A stretch of DNA of 64,000 nt from Rhodanobacter sp. T12-5 (GTDB taxonomy: Bacteria > Pseudomonadota > Gammaproteobacteria > Xanthomonadales > Rhodanobacteraceae), in assembly GCF_008329435.1 (NCBI RefSeq), contig NZ_NPKN01000003.1, positions 62,001-126,000 of the forward strand, in the 5' to 3' direction. Of this stretch, positions 51,592 to 61,764 are shown in pieces (within the stretch, counting starts at the first letter, position 1; each line of letters starts with the position of its first letter). The translations under genes were made by a program, and so were the position numbers. The notes under the pieces are model-generated. The model did not search any database, was not told the DNA's origin, and saw only the letters and a program-made list of their open reading frames with translations.

Positions 51592-52506
51592 ATGTTTGCC
51601 TTGCTTCCCGGCTTTATCCGCATGCCGTTGGCAATGCTGCTGCTTGCACTCAACACTGTCCTGCATGTGCTGGCACTTTTTGCGTTGACCTTGTGCAAGC
51701 TGCTGTTGCCGATGCCTGCGACCCGTCTTGCCTGTTCGCGCGCGCTGGTCGCCGTCGCGGAAAGCTGGATCGCGGTCAACAATGGATTATTCGACGGTTT
51801 CACCCATACGCGCTGGCAGGTCGAAGGGCTTGCCGACCTGCGCCGCGATGGCAATTATCTGGTGCTGTGCAATCACCAGAGCTGGGTGGACATCCCGGTG
51901 CTGCAGAAAATCTTCAATCGACGCATCCCGTTCCTGCGCTTCTTTCTCAAGCAGGAGCTGATCTGGGTACCGCTGCTGGGGGCCGCGTGGTGGGCGCTGG
52001 ATTTCCCGTTCATGAAGCGCTACTCCCGCGAGACGCTGGCTAGGCATCCCGAGCTCCAAGGCAAGGACAGGCAAGCCACTCGGCGCGCCTGCGAGAAATT
52101 CCGCCACATGCCGGTGTCGGTGATGAACTTCGTCGAGGGCACGCGCTTCACGCCGGCCAAGCATGACGCGCAATCCTCACCGTATCGCTACCTGTTGCGG
52201 CCAAAAGCCGGCGGGTTGGCTTTCGTGCTCGACGCGATGGGCGACGCGTTGCACGCGATCCTCGACGTCGCCATCGTCTATCCCAACGGGCCATGCACCA
52301 TGATGGATCTGATCGCGGGACGCGTGCGCGATATCCGCGTGCACGTGCGCGAGCTGCCGATCGGCGGCGAGTGGCGCGGCGACTACGAACAGGACGCGAT
52401 GTTTCGCGAACGTTTCCAGGCGCGGGTGAACGCGCTGTGGAACGAGAAGGACATGCTGATCGGACGCATGCACCAGTCGTCGGGCGATACCACCACGGGA
52501 GTTTGA
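51592..52506 (+). CDS. 1-acyl-sn-glycerol-3-phosphate acyltransferase-like protein (YihG type)
   Basis: 304 residues. N-terminal membrane segments (MPLAMLLLALNTVLHVLALFALTLCKLLL), then a PlsC-type acyltransferase domain with NHQSWVD (His95, Asp100) and VEGTR (182-185). The LDFPFMKRYSRETL part resembles YihG, an inner-membrane lysophosphatidate acyltransferase that alters phospholipid composition and in E. coli affects swimming. No clear Shine-Dalgarno. panE follows 3 bp after the stop, so the two are co-transcribed, though no functional link is known. Confidence 0.85.
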   Translation: MFALLPGFIRMPLAMLLLALNTVLHVLALFALTLCKLLLPMPATRLACSRALVAVAESWIAVNNGLFDGFTHTRWQVEGLADLRRDGNYLVLCNHQSWVDIPVLQKIFNRRIPFLRFFLKQELIWVPLLGAAWWALDFPFMKRYSRETLARHPELQGKDRQATRRACEKFRHMPVSVMNFVEGTRFTPAKHDAQSSPYRYLLRPKAGGLAFVLDAMGDALHAILDVAIVYPNGPCTMMDLIAGRVRDIRVHVRELPIGGEWRGDYEQDAMFRERFQARVNALWNEKDMLIGRMHQSSGDTTTGV

Positions 52507-52509
52507 GTC

Positions 52510-53439
52510 ATGCGCATCCTGGTAGTCGGTGCCGGTGCCACCGGTGGCTATTTCGGCGGTCGCCTGTTGCAGCACGGGCGCGACGTGACGTTTCTGGTGC
52601 GCGCGAGACGTGCAGCACAACTGGCGCAGCATGGCCTGTCGATCCACAGCGTCACCGGCGATGCCGGCATGCCGTCGCCACCGACCGTGCTGGCGAGTGA
52701 CCTGCACGAGCCGTACGACCTTGTCCTGCTGAGTTGCAAGGCGTACGGCCTGGAGCAGGCGATGGCGGACATCGCGCCGGCGGTGGGACCGCAGACGGCA
52801 ATCCTGCCGCTGCTCAACGGCATGCGCCAGCTGGATCTTCTGGACGAACGCTTCGGTGCCGGACATGTACTCGGCGGGCAGTGCGTGATCGCTGCCACGC
52901 TGGACGAGCACGGTGCCGTGCACCATCTCAATCAGTTGCATGGCCTTACCTTCGGCGAGCGCGACGGCAGCATGTCGCAGCGCATGCAGCAGGTCACGCA
53001 GAGTCTTTCCGGTGCCGGTTTCGATGCGCGTCCCAGCAGCACGGTGCTGCAGGACATGTGGGACAAGTGGGTATTCCTGGCCTCGCTGGCCGGCATCACC
53101 TGCCTGATGCGGGGCTCGGTGGGTGCCATTGCCGCTGCGCCCGGCGGCAGCGCAGCGGCGCTTGCCCTGCTCGAAGAATGCCGGGCGGTCGCCGAGCGTG
53201 CAGGCCATGCGCCGGGCGACGCCACCATGCAGCGCGCACGCGAAGCGTTGACCGCCGCCGGCTCGAGCCTGACCGCGTCGATGCTGCGCGATCTGCAGCA
53301 CGGCTACGCGATCGAGGCCGATCACGTGATCGGCGACATGCTGGCGCGTGCCGGCCAGCCGCACGACGGGCACTCGCTGCTGGCGCTGGTCTACGCGCAC
53401 ATGAAGGTGTACGAGGCAGGCCGGATGCCATTGGCCTGA
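52510..53439 (+). CDS. panE: 2-dehydropantoate 2-reductase (ketopantoate reductase family)
   Basis: 309 residues, NADPH-dependent. N-terminal GAGATGGYFGGRL Rossmann motif, SCKAYGLEQAM with the catalytic Lys, LNGM with the Asn, and a helical C-terminal domain with the second Lys region (DKWVFLASLAGITCL) and ARAGQPHDGHSLLAL. In pantothenate synthesis it makes pantoate; paralogues with other 2-oxoacid substrates exist, and no other pan gene is here, so the role is likely but not certain. Confidence 0.85.
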   Translation: MRILVVGAGATGGYFGGRLLQHGRDVTFLVRARRAAQLAQHGLSIHSVTGDAGMPSPPTVLASDLHEPYDLVLLSCKAYGLEQAMADIAPAVGPQTAILPLLNGMRQLDLLDERFGAGHVLGGQCVIAATLDEHGAVHHLNQLHGLTFGERDGSMSQRMQQVTQSLSGAGFDARPSSTVLQDMWDKWVFLASLAGITCLMRGSVGAIAAAPGGSAAALALLEECRAVAERAGHAPGDATMQRAREALTAAGSSLTASMLRDLQHGYAIEADHVIGDMLARAGQPHDGHSLLALVYAHMKVYEAGRMPLA

Positions 53440-53483
53440 CCGGCAGAGCAGCAGACATTTTTAGACACGACAGATCCGGACCG

Positions 53484-53516
53484 AAAAGCCGCGACTTGAT
53501 GGCCGCGGCTTTTTTT
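53484..53516. terminator. Bidirectional intrinsic terminator between panE and the M13 peptidase gene
   Basis: AAAAGCCGCG (53484-53493) and CGCGGCTTTT (53504-53513), 10-nt loop, T-run to 53516 and A-run on the left, so it can end transcription from both sides. Confidence 0.88.
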
Positions 53517-53618
53517 GGTGACCCCTGAATGCACGTTCCCGTGAAAACCCTTCGGGGTCACTGGCTCTGCATCAGCGAACGATGAACGTGCATCCCGCCG
53601 CATCAACAAGCTTTACGC

Positions 53619-55652
53619 TTACCAGATCTTCACCTGCTTCTCGCCGTCGCGCACCATCGCGTCGCCGCTCTTGCACTGAAATGCGTTGGCGAATTCCGGC
53701 ATGTTCGACGGTGCGCCGATCGCGCGGAATTTCGCCGGTGCGTGCGGATCGGTGTTGAGCAGGGTGATCTGAGCCTTGGGGCGGATGTTGCCGCGCCACA
53801 CGCGTGCCCAGTTGAGGAAGAAGCGCTGGTCCTGGGTATAGCCGTCGATCTTGCGGTTCGCCTCGGCGGGGTTCTTCGTCAGCGCCATCTGCAGTGCGGT
53901 GTAGGCCGCGTTGAGGCCGCCGAGATCGCCGATGTTCTCGCCCATGGTGAGCTGGCCGTTGACGTGCTTGCCGGGCAGCGGTTCGTAGGCGTCGAATTGC
54001 GCGGCGAGTTTTGCCGTGCGCGCCTCGAACGCCTTGCGGTCGGCGTCGGTCCACCAATTGACGTTGTTGCCGTGGGCGTCGAACTTGCTGCCCTGGTCGT
54101 CGTAGCCGTGGCCCATCTCGTGGCCGATCACCGCGCCGATGCCACCGTAGTTGATTGCGTCATCCGCCTTGGCGTCGAAGAACGGCGGCTGCAGGATCGC
54201 CGCCGGAAACACGATCTCGTTTTTCTGCGGGCTGTAATAGGCGTTCACCGTCTGCGGCGTCATGCCCCATTCGTCGCGGTCGACCGGCTTGCCGATCTTG
54301 GCGACGCGGTAGTCGTAGTTGAATTTTTCCGCCGCCTGTACGTTGGCGTAGTAGTTGTCCGCGGTCAGGTCGAGGCCGGACCAGTCGCGCCACTTGTCGG
54401 GATAGCCGATCTTCGGCACGAAGGTAGCCCATTTCTGCAGCGCCTTCTGCTTGGTTGCATCGCTCATCCACGGAAGGTTCTCGATGCGCGTCTTGTAGGC
54501 GGCGCGCAGGTTGTTGACCAGTTCCTCGGCGCGCTGTCTGGAGACGGGCGAGAAATTGTCGGCGACGTACAGCTGACCCAGTGCCATGCCCATGCCGCTA
54601 TTGGTGGTTTCCAGCACGCGCTTCCAGCGTTCCTTCATCTTCTTCTGGCCGTTCAGCGTCTGCTCGTTGAACGCGAAGTCCTCGTGCTGGAACGGCGCGG
54701 ACAGGTACGGTGCGGCATGGTCGATCGCGTGGTAGCGCAAATACGCCTGCCACTCGGCCAGTGGCACGTCGCCGAGCATCTTTTCGACCTCGGCGAAGAA
54801 TCGCGGCTGCGAGAGCGAGAAGCCGTTCTTCACATCGGCTCCCTGGGCCTTGAAGAACGCGGCCCAGTCGAAGCTCGGCGTCACCTTGTCGGCGTCGGCG
54901 ATGCTGACGTAGTTATAACGGTTTTCCGGTTTGCGCATCTGCACCGGCGGCAACGAGGCGGCAGCGAGGCGCGTCTCGAACGCCAGCACCGACTTGGCCT
55001 GTCGTTGCGCGTCCGCGGTGCCGGTGCCTGTCAGTTCGAGCAGCTTGGCGATATGCGCCACGTAGGCGGTGCGGATCTTCGCGTAATCGGGCTTGCTGTA
55101 ATAGTCGACGGTCGGCAGGCCGAGCCCGCCCTGGCCGGCGTAGGCGATTTCGCGGTTGGAATCCTTGAAGTCGGCGTTGCCACCGAAGCGGAACAGTACC
55201 GGTTCGCCAGCGGCGTAACTGTCGCGGATATAGCCGACCACGTCGGCGCGATTCTTCAGCCCGTCGATGCGTGCGAGCTGCGGCTTGATCGGATCGAAGC
55301 CGGCCTTGTCGATGCTCGCCTCGTCCATGCCGGAGGCGTACAGGTAGCCGATTTTCTGCTCGATCGATCCGGGCTTCGCGGTGGCGGCATGGCTGGCCGC
55401 GTTCTCGACGATCTTGTGCTGCACCTTGAGGCTGTCCTCGCGCAGCAGGTCGAACGAGCCCCAGCGGGTGCGGTCGTCGGGGATCGGATTGGCCGCCACC
55501 CATTTCGCATTGACGAAGCCATTGAAGTCCGTGCAGGGACCGATCTTGCCGTCGAGTTGCTGCACATTGAATGCAGTGGACGCGGCAGCGGTGCCGGCGA
55601 ACAGGGCAATGCCGACGGCGAACGCCAGCGGTTTCATGAGGCGGTGTTTCAT
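53619..55652 (-). CDS. M13-family zinc endopeptidase (neprilysin-like), secreted
   Basis: 677 residues. Signal peptide (LAFAVGIALFAGTAAA|S), N-terminal PF05649-type domain starting CTDFNGFVNAKW, and C-terminal catalytic domain with the zinc motif HEMGH (about 510-514) in IGAVIGHEMGHGYDDQG, third ligand in the GENIGDLGGLNAAY region, and substrate motif NAYYSPQKNEIVFPAAILQPPFF. It probably degrades peptides in the periplasm. Xanthomonad genomes usually carry several such genes. A longer frame to 56051 has no start or homology support. Monocistronic. Confidence 0.93.
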   Translation of the reverse strand: MKHRLMKPLAFAVGIALFAGTAAASTAFNVQQLDGKIGPCTDFNGFVNAKWVAANPIPDDRTRWGSFDLLREDSLKVQHKIVENAASHAATAKPGSIEQKIGYLYASGMDEASIDKAGFDPIKPQLARIDGLKNRADVVGYIRDSYAAGEPVLFRFGGNADFKDSNREIAYAGQGGLGLPTVDYYSKPDYAKIRTAYVAHIAKLLELTGTGTADAQRQAKSVLAFETRLAAASLPPVQMRKPENRYNYVSIADADKVTPSFDWAAFFKAQGADVKNGFSLSQPRFFAEVEKMLGDVPLAEWQAYLRYHAIDHAAPYLSAPFQHEDFAFNEQTLNGQKKMKERWKRVLETTNSGMGMALGQLYVADNFSPVSRQRAEELVNNLRAAYKTRIENLPWMSDATKQKALQKWATFVPKIGYPDKWRDWSGLDLTADNYYANVQAAEKFNYDYRVAKIGKPVDRDEWGMTPQTVNAYYSPQKNEIVFPAAILQPPFFDAKADDAINYGGIGAVIGHEMGHGYDDQGSKFDAHGNNVNWWTDADRKAFEARTAKLAAQFDAYEPLPGKHVNGQLTMGENIGDLGGLNAAYTALQMALTKNPAEANRKIDGYTQDQRFFLNWARVWRGNIRPKAQITLLNTDPHAPAKFRAIGAPSNMPEFANAFQCKSGDAMVRDGEKQVKIW

Positions 55653-55804
55653 GGATGTTTCCCTGGCACGCTGTGGCGTGCGAATGCTGGCCGATGGAAC
55701 CTCCACCGTAGGCAGGCAGCGCTTGCTGCAGACAGTGTCGAAGGTCATGGTCGGGTGCCGCTGGCGGCTGCTGCAGATCATGGCAAGGCTTGCGGCGAGG
55801 GCAT

Positions 55805-55810
55805 TATCAT
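55805..55810 (+). promoter_or_regulatory. -10 element of the GNAT gene, suggesting a leaderless mRNA
   Basis: TATCAT ends exactly 6 nt before ATG 55817, the same geometry as at tgt, and no Shine-Dalgarno precedes the gene. Confidence 0.4.
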
Positions 55811-55816
55811 CGCGGC

Positions 55817-56365
55817 ATGAACGAACCTTCCCGTGTTGCTTTTCGCCTGGCTGTCGCCAAGGACATCCCCGCCATCGTGGCGCTGGTCGAGTCGGCCTAT
55901 CGTGGCGAATCGGGCCGGCGCGGCTGGACCACCGAGTCGGCATTGCTGGATGGCCGTCGCACCGACGCCACCTCGGTTGCCGAGTTGGTGGATCGTCCCG
56001 ACAGCTGCGTGCTGCTGGCCGAAAGCACCGGAAGGCTGGTTGCCAGTGCACATGTGGAGCGGCAGGGTGGTTCGGGCTATTTCGGCATGTTCGCGGTCGA
56101 CCCCGAGTTGCAGGGTGGGGGCCTCGGCAAGACGGTGTTGGCCGAAGCCGAACGGATCGCGCGCGAACGGTGGCAATGCGGCGCGATGCGCATGACCGTG
56201 ATCGAACAGCGTACCGAGCTGATCGCCTGGTACGAACGTCGCGGCTATCGCCGCACCGGCGAATACCAGCCGTTTCCGTACGGTGACGAGCGCTTCGGCA
56301 TCCCGCGTCGCGACGATCTGCGCTTCGAGGTGATGCTGAAGGAATTCAGCGGGGCCGCGGCATGA
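55817..56365 (+). CDS. GNAT-family N-acetyltransferase
   Basis: 182 residues. The acetyl-CoA-binding region is FAVDPELQGGGLGKTVLAEAERIA (motif A, Q-x2-G-x-G) with motif B around LIAWYERRGYRRTGEY. No specific substrate can be named. It starts next to its -10 element and overlaps the Rieske gene by 4 bp, so the two are co-translated. Single-domain length is typical. Confidence 0.88.
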   Translation: MNEPSRVAFRLAVAKDIPAIVALVESAYRGESGRRGWTTESALLDGRRTDATSVAELVDRPDSCVLLAESTGRLVASAHVERQGGSGYFGMFAVDPELQGGGLGKTVLAEAERIARERWQCGAMRMTVIEQRTELIAWYERRGYRRTGEYQPFPYGDERFGIPRRDDLRFEVMLKEFSGAAA

Positions 56366-56676
56366 ACGGCTGGGTCAAGGTCGGCACGCGCAGCGAATTC
56401 CTGCCGGGCGAATACAAGGTGGTGTGGGATGGCGACACGCCGATCGCGGTCTACAACATCGACGGCGCGCTCTACGCGGTCGAGGACACCTGCACGCATG
56501 ACGGCGGCGACCTGGCCGGTGGCGAGGTGTTCGGTTTCGAGGTCGAATGCCCGCGCCACGGCGCGCGCTTCGACCTGCGCACCGGTGCCGTGACGAAACC
56601 GCCAGCCTACGAGCCGATCGCCAGCTTCCCGGTGCGCGAGGAAGACGGTGTCATCTGGACGCGTGACGACCGCTGA
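56362..56676 (+). CDS. Rieske [2Fe-2S] ferredoxin
   Basis: 104 residues. Ligands are C44-T-H46 and C63-P-R-H66 (CTHDGGDL and CPRHGARFD), the pattern of bacterial Rieske ferredoxins that serve aromatic-ring dioxygenases. Here no oxygenase is nearby; small Rieske proteins of this kind also occur beside suf-type genes in other proteobacteria. The start overlaps the acetyltransferase stop (ATGA). Electron donor and acceptor are unknown. Confidence 0.9.
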   Translation: MNGWVKVGTRSEFLPGEYKVVWDGDTPIAVYNIDGALYAVEDTCTHDGGDLAGGEVFGFEVECPRHGARFDLRTGAVTKPPAYEPIASFPVREEDGVIWTRDDR

Positions 56677-56721
56677 GGGGCCAACGTCCAGCAGTGCGGT
56701 TCAGGCGTAGGTGCCGCGGAT

Positions 56722-57261
56722 TCAGGCGTAGGCGCGGCGATGCGCGCGGTGCGGTGGGTAATAGGCAAACACGTGGCTGTCGGTGCCGTAGAAATCCATG
56801 TCTTCGATGTGTTCGCCACCGAGGCGTTCGGCAACCCGGTCGGAAGCCTCGTTGCCGATCCGTACCAGGCTGATCACTCGCGGTACGCGCAACTGATGCC
56901 AGGCAAACTCGAGCACGGCATTGCCCGCTTCGGTGGCATAGCCATGGTGGCGGTGCTCCGGCTTCAACATCCAGCCCATTTCCAGGTCCGGCCAGCCGTC
57001 GGGATACATCAGGCCGGCGCGACCGATGAACTCGCCACTGCTTTTCAGCTCCAGCGCCCACATGCCGTAGCCGCGCAACTGCCAGTGGCCGAGCAACATG
57101 GCCAACGAACGCCAGGCATTGGTGCGATCCAGCGGTTGGCCGTCCCCGACCCAGCGCGTGCTCTCCGGGTCGGCCAGCATCGCGGCGTAGTCGTTGAAGT
57201 GCTGTTCGGTCAGCGCAGTCAGGCGCAGGCGCGCCGTTTCGAAAGTCGGGATATCAAACAT
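56722..57261 (-). CDS. GNAT-family acetyltransferase, RimJ/RimL type
   Basis: 179 residues from ATG 57261; a GTG one codon earlier is possible. It begins FDIPTFETARLRLTALTEQHF, with the acetyl-CoA motif MLKPEHRHHGYATEAGNAVLEFAW and ISLVRIGNEASDRVAERLG, typical of the group that acetylates ribosomal protein N-termini, amino acids or drugs. Only 6 bp separate it from the upstream SET gene, implying one operon. The C-terminal tail is short and basic. Confidence 0.87.
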   Translation of the reverse strand: MFDIPTFETARLRLTALTEQHFNDYAAMLADPESTRWVGDGQPLDRTNAWRSLAMLLGHWQLRGYGMWALELKSSGEFIGRAGLMYPDGWPDLEMGWMLKPEHRHHGYATEAGNAVLEFAWHQLRVPRVISLVRIGNEASDRVAERLGGEHIEDMDFYGTDSHVFAYYPPHRAHRRAYA

Positions 57262-57266
57262 CACAA

Positions 57267-57740
57267 TCAGCGATCGGTAGCAGCCAGCAGTTCGACCAGG
57301 GCGCGCGTACTGCTGGCAAGGCTCTCTTGCCAGGACAGGCCGATGATTGTCTCACCTGTGACCGAATCGACAAAATCCTCGGCCTGTCCGGGCGGGAGCA
57401 GGTGCCGGTAGTCCACTGTAACTTCGGTGCCAGCGGGCAATTCGGCTAGCGCAAACACGAAGCCCAGGTGCCACAACCCGTTCGGCGCGAAGCTGTGGTT
57501 GATATAGCACTCGTCGGGCCAGTCCGGCGACAGCGTGTAGCGGTCCTCGAACCAGCGGGCGCTGGCGTGGAACTGGGCGGCGAGTTCCGGCGCGGCGATG
57601 ATATCGGCATGCCGGAAGGTCCGATCGATGCCATCGGGTGCGGTGATGACGCGCCCGGCAGCCACGGTTTCATCGAGGAACAGACCCTTGCCCGCACCGC
57701 TGATGGCGGACGCGGCGATGTGGTAACGCGGCAGGATCAT
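57267..57740 (-). CDS. SET-domain protein (putative protein-lysine methyltransferase)
   Basis: 157 residues. SGAGKGLFLDETVAAGRVI at the start, the knot motif NHSFAPN (81-87) and DY (110-111) of the SET core in EVTVDYRHLL. No post-SET cysteines. SET proteins methylate lysines; bacterial examples act on ribosomal or nucleoid proteins, but the target here is unknown. Start at ATG 57740 is supported by homology from MILPRYH. Paired with an acetyltransferase gene directly downstream. Confidence 0.82.
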   Translation of the reverse strand: MILPRYHIAASAISGAGKGLFLDETVAAGRVITAPDGIDRTFRHADIIAAPELAAQFHASARWFEDRYTLSPDWPDECYINHSFAPNGLWHLGFVFALAELPAGTEVTVDYRHLLPPGQAEDFVDSVTGETIIGLSWQESLASSTRALVELLAATDR

Positions 57741-57833
57741 GGCGGCACGGCGGCAGGATGGGCGCGCGAGTGTAGCGCATGCGGCGCGACCCGCCATGGG
57801 TCGCGCCGCATGGCGCTGCCGGCCATGGTCGCG

Positions 57834-58181
57834 CTACTTTTCAGCCGCCGCCTTGCCGGCCTTGTGCACGGTCTTGGCGGCCATGTCCGGCTTGGCGACG
57901 GTGTCGGCCGCGCCATCGGCGAGCAGGATGGCGCTGCGGTTACGTTCGATCGTGGCCTTGCCGATGCCCTTCACGTGGCGGAGATCGTCGGCTTTCTTGA
58001 AGGGGCCGTGGGCCGTGCGCCAAGCCACGATGGCCTCTGCTCTGGATTGACCGATGCCATCGAGCGACTTGGCGATGGTGGCGGCATCGGCCTGGTTGAT
58101 GTTGACGGGCGTGGCGGCGAACAGCAGGCCCGGCACGGCAAGGGCCAGCGCGAAGCCGAATGCGGCGAATTTGTGAAACAT
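57834..58181 (-). CDS. ComEA-like helix-hairpin-helix protein, secreted
   Basis: 115 residues. Signal peptide (FGFALALAVPGLLFA|A) followed by two helix-hairpin-helix motifs (VNINQADAATIAKSLDGIG and HVKGIGKATIERNRSAIL) and a basic Ala/Lys tail. Periplasmic ComEA-type proteins bind double-stranded DNA during natural transformation. This short stand-alone form is common in xanthomonads; the tail is unusual. AAGGAGGAA precedes the ATG at ideal spacing. No other competence gene is nearby. Confidence 0.85.
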   Translation of the reverse strand: MFHKFAAFGFALALAVPGLLFAATPVNINQADAATIAKSLDGIGQSRAEAIVAWRTAHGPFKKADDLRHVKGIGKATIERNRSAILLADGAADTVAKPDMAAKTVHKAGKAAAEK

Positions 58182-58396
58182 GGCCTTCCTCCTTGAGTGG
58201 TGATCGCGGCATCGGGATGCCGCAAGCCCACTTTCGGTGCTGGCGGCCACCCGCGCAGTCGGGCGCGCGTCTATGCCAGCGTGCGCGACGATCGTCGGCC
58301 CGCGTGGGCGCTGACCGGAAGCCGTGTGGGCGCTGACGGAGGTCCCGCCAGGTCGCGCTGCTACAATGCCCGCCTGATTGCCTACGGAGTTTGACC

Positions 58397-59815
<1,419 letters not shown>

Positions 59816-59827
59816 AGCTGACCGGGC

Positions 59828-60538
59828 ATGACAACGGACACCGCTTATCTGGCTGCCAACTGGGCGCTGATCCGTCGGCGCGTCGATGATGCCTGCCGCG
59901 AGGCCGGGCGCGACCCGGCCTCGGTGGACATCCTGCCGGTCAGCAAGACCTTCGGGCCGGAGCTGGTCCGGGCCGCCGTGGGGTTGGGGTTGCGCCGCTT
60001 CGGCGAGAACAGGGTGCAGGAAATTCGGGAAAAATCGGAGGCGCTGGCGGATTGCGCCATCGACTGGGTCGTGATCGGCCACCTGCAGACCAACAAGGTC
60101 AGGGACGTGGCGCGCCTGGCCGCCGAGGTGCAGTCGCTGGATCGGCTGGAACTGGCCGATGCGCTGGATCGGCGATTGCAACAGGAATGCCGCGCGATCG
60201 ACGTGCTGGTACAGGTCAAGACCTCGTCCGAGGCGGCCAAGTCCGGACTGCCTCCGGAGCAGTTGGGTGTGTTCCTTGGCGCGTTGCGCAACCACCACAG
60301 TTTGCGGGTTCGCGGCCTGATGACCATGGCAACCCATACCGGTGAACCCGCCGAGGTGCGGCGCTGCTTCGACCTTTTGCGTGAATTACGTGATCGCTCA
60401 ATGGAGCAAGGTCATGATTTGTCTAGGCTTTCCATGGGCATGAGTGGGGATTTCCCGCTTGCTGTCGCCGCTGGAGCGACCGAGGTGCGCATCGGCACGG
60501 CCATTTTTGGCCGCCGCGCCCCCATGAACCGCCAATAA
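59828..60538 (+). CDS. PLP homeostasis protein, YggS family
   Basis: 236 residues, single-domain alanine-racemase-fold protein that holds pyridoxal phosphate and keeps its pool balanced. PLP Lys is K40 in LPVSKT; HLQTNK, RGLMTMA and LSMGMSGDFPLAVAAGATEVRIGTAIFG are family signatures. Often linked to proC and pilT in related genomes; here it follows an M20 peptidase, so that link is lost or not in view. Confidence 0.95.
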   Translation: MTTDTAYLAANWALIRRRVDDACREAGRDPASVDILPVSKTFGPELVRAAVGLGLRRFGENRVQEIREKSEALADCAIDWVVIGHLQTNKVRDVARLAAEVQSLDRLELADALDRRLQQECRAIDVLVQVKTSSEAAKSGLPPEQLGVFLGALRNHHSLRVRGLMTMATHTGEPAEVRRCFDLLRELRDRSMEQGHDLSRLSMGMSGDFPLAVAAGATEVRIGTAIFGRRAPMNRQ

Positions 60539-60570
60539 GTCCGCTGCGCCGTCCCGGGCAACCCGGATCG

Positions 60571-60599
60571 TTGCGACTTCAAGGGAATATTCATATAAT
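60571..60599 (+). promoter_or_regulatory. Strong sigma-70 promoter of the NlpC/P60 gene
   Basis: TTGCGA (60571-60576), 17-nt spacer, perfect TATAAT (60594-60599). Start is expected near 60606, giving a 160-nt leader. Its first bases GTTGGAT (60607-60613) can pair with ATCCAAC (60666-60672), closing a 66-nt structured element. Confidence 0.7.
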
Positions 60600-60766
60600 T
60601 CAAAAGGTTGGATGAAGTGTGCGCCAGGTCGCTGTTTTCAAAACGACAGGGTCCAGTTAACCTCGATCCAACATATGCATGCCGTCTTCTTGTTAAGTTC
60701 ACTGGATCGTAACGTCGTCAGCTCCGCAGGCGGCCAATCCTGTGAACTACAAGGGATTTCTCCCGC

Positions 60767-61597
60767 ATGGCCCCAAAGCGATTGACCGTTGTTGCCGCAC
60801 TCGTCTCGGTATTGTTTTTATCCGGTTCGCTGCAAGCGAAGACCGCTACGCCCAAGCTGCACCGTGCGCATCACTCGCAGGCCAAGGCTCGTGTTCATCA
60901 CGGCAGAACCGGCCACCACGGCAAGACAGTCGCGCACAGCAAGGTTCATGCGCATGCGCATGCGAATGCAGGTACGGTTCTCGAAGCGTCTTCCGCCGTA
61001 GCCGCCACGATAATGCCGCCGCAGCTGAATCTGCGTCCGCTGTTTGGTCTGACCCCGCCCGCCACCTCCTACGGCATGTTGGTTGCACACGCCGACAAGC
61101 CGGCGTCGGCAGTTGTTGCAGTGGCGGCAACCAATGAAGAGCAAGCCGGCAGCGATGCCGAAGCGCCGCCCACTGCTGACGGAAACATTACCGACCTGCG
61201 CAAGGCATTGATCGCCCTGGCAATGAAGCTGCGCGATACCCGCTACGTTCGTGGTGGCCATGACCCGTCCACCGGGTTCGATTGCAGCGGTTTCGTCCGC
61301 TATGTGTTTGCCCATGCGGTCGGCATGCAATTGCCCACCAATTCGGCTGCGCAGTTCCTGGCGGGCCTCAAGGTCAAGCGGGCCGACATGAAGCCGGGCG
61401 ACCTGGTGTTTTTCCGTACCCACGGCAAGCGGCGCATTTCGCATGTCGGCATCTACATTTCGAATGGTCGTTTCATTCATTCCCCCACCACCGGCAAATC
61501 GGTGGAGATTTCCAGCCTGAACAGCGGCTACTGGGCCAAGCGCTTTGCCGGTGCAAAGCGACCGGAGGCCATGGCGCAGGTCGCGTCCAAGGGCTGA
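60767..61597 (+). CDS. NlpC/P60-family cell-wall hydrolase (C40 peptidase), secreted
   Basis: 276 residues. Signal peptide (VVAALVSVLFLSGSLQA|K), a His/Lys/Ala-rich low-complexity region (30-70, with HAHAHANAG) that is basic and may bind the wall or metal, then the catalytic domain: C173 in FDCSGFV, H226 in SHVGIY and H238 in FIHSP. It should cut stem-peptide bonds in peptidoglycan in the periplasm. The long leader and strong promoter suggest regulated high expression. A terminator follows at once. Confidence 0.9.
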   Translation: MAPKRLTVVAALVSVLFLSGSLQAKTATPKLHRAHHSQAKARVHHGRTGHHGKTVAHSKVHAHAHANAGTVLEASSAVAATIMPPQLNLRPLFGLTPPATSYGMLVAHADKPASAVVAVAATNEEQAGSDAEAPPTADGNITDLRKALIALAMKLRDTRYVRGGHDPSTGFDCSGFVRYVFAHAVGMQLPTNSAAQFLAGLKVKRADMKPGDLVFFRTHGKRRISHVGIYISNGRFIHSPTTGKSVEISSLNSGYWAKRFAGAKRPEAMAQVASKG

Positions 61598-61615
61598 GCG
61601 CCGGGGCGATTCGCG

Positions 61616-61640
61616 AAGGCCGCCGCGAGGCGGCCTTTTT
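61616..61640 (+). terminator. Intrinsic terminator of the NlpC/P60 gene
   Basis: AAGGCCGCC (61616-61624), GCGA loop, GGCGGCCTT (61629-61637) and a T-run to 61640. Confidence 0.9.
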
Positions 61641-61764
61641 CATGGGTGGCATCGACGACTGCCGATTTGAACGATTCTCGCGGTTCGGGGTCCTCACGGG
61701 GCCATGGCTGGCGGCGTCACGCAGTCGTCGTTACGCTTGTCGCTGATCTTCCGGAAACCGCCTG

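Noticed and set aside
53742-55820. 692-codon open frame antisense to the M13 peptidase
   Set aside because: Mirror frame of a clear zinc peptidase; low-complexity Val/Arg/Gly composition and no domain.
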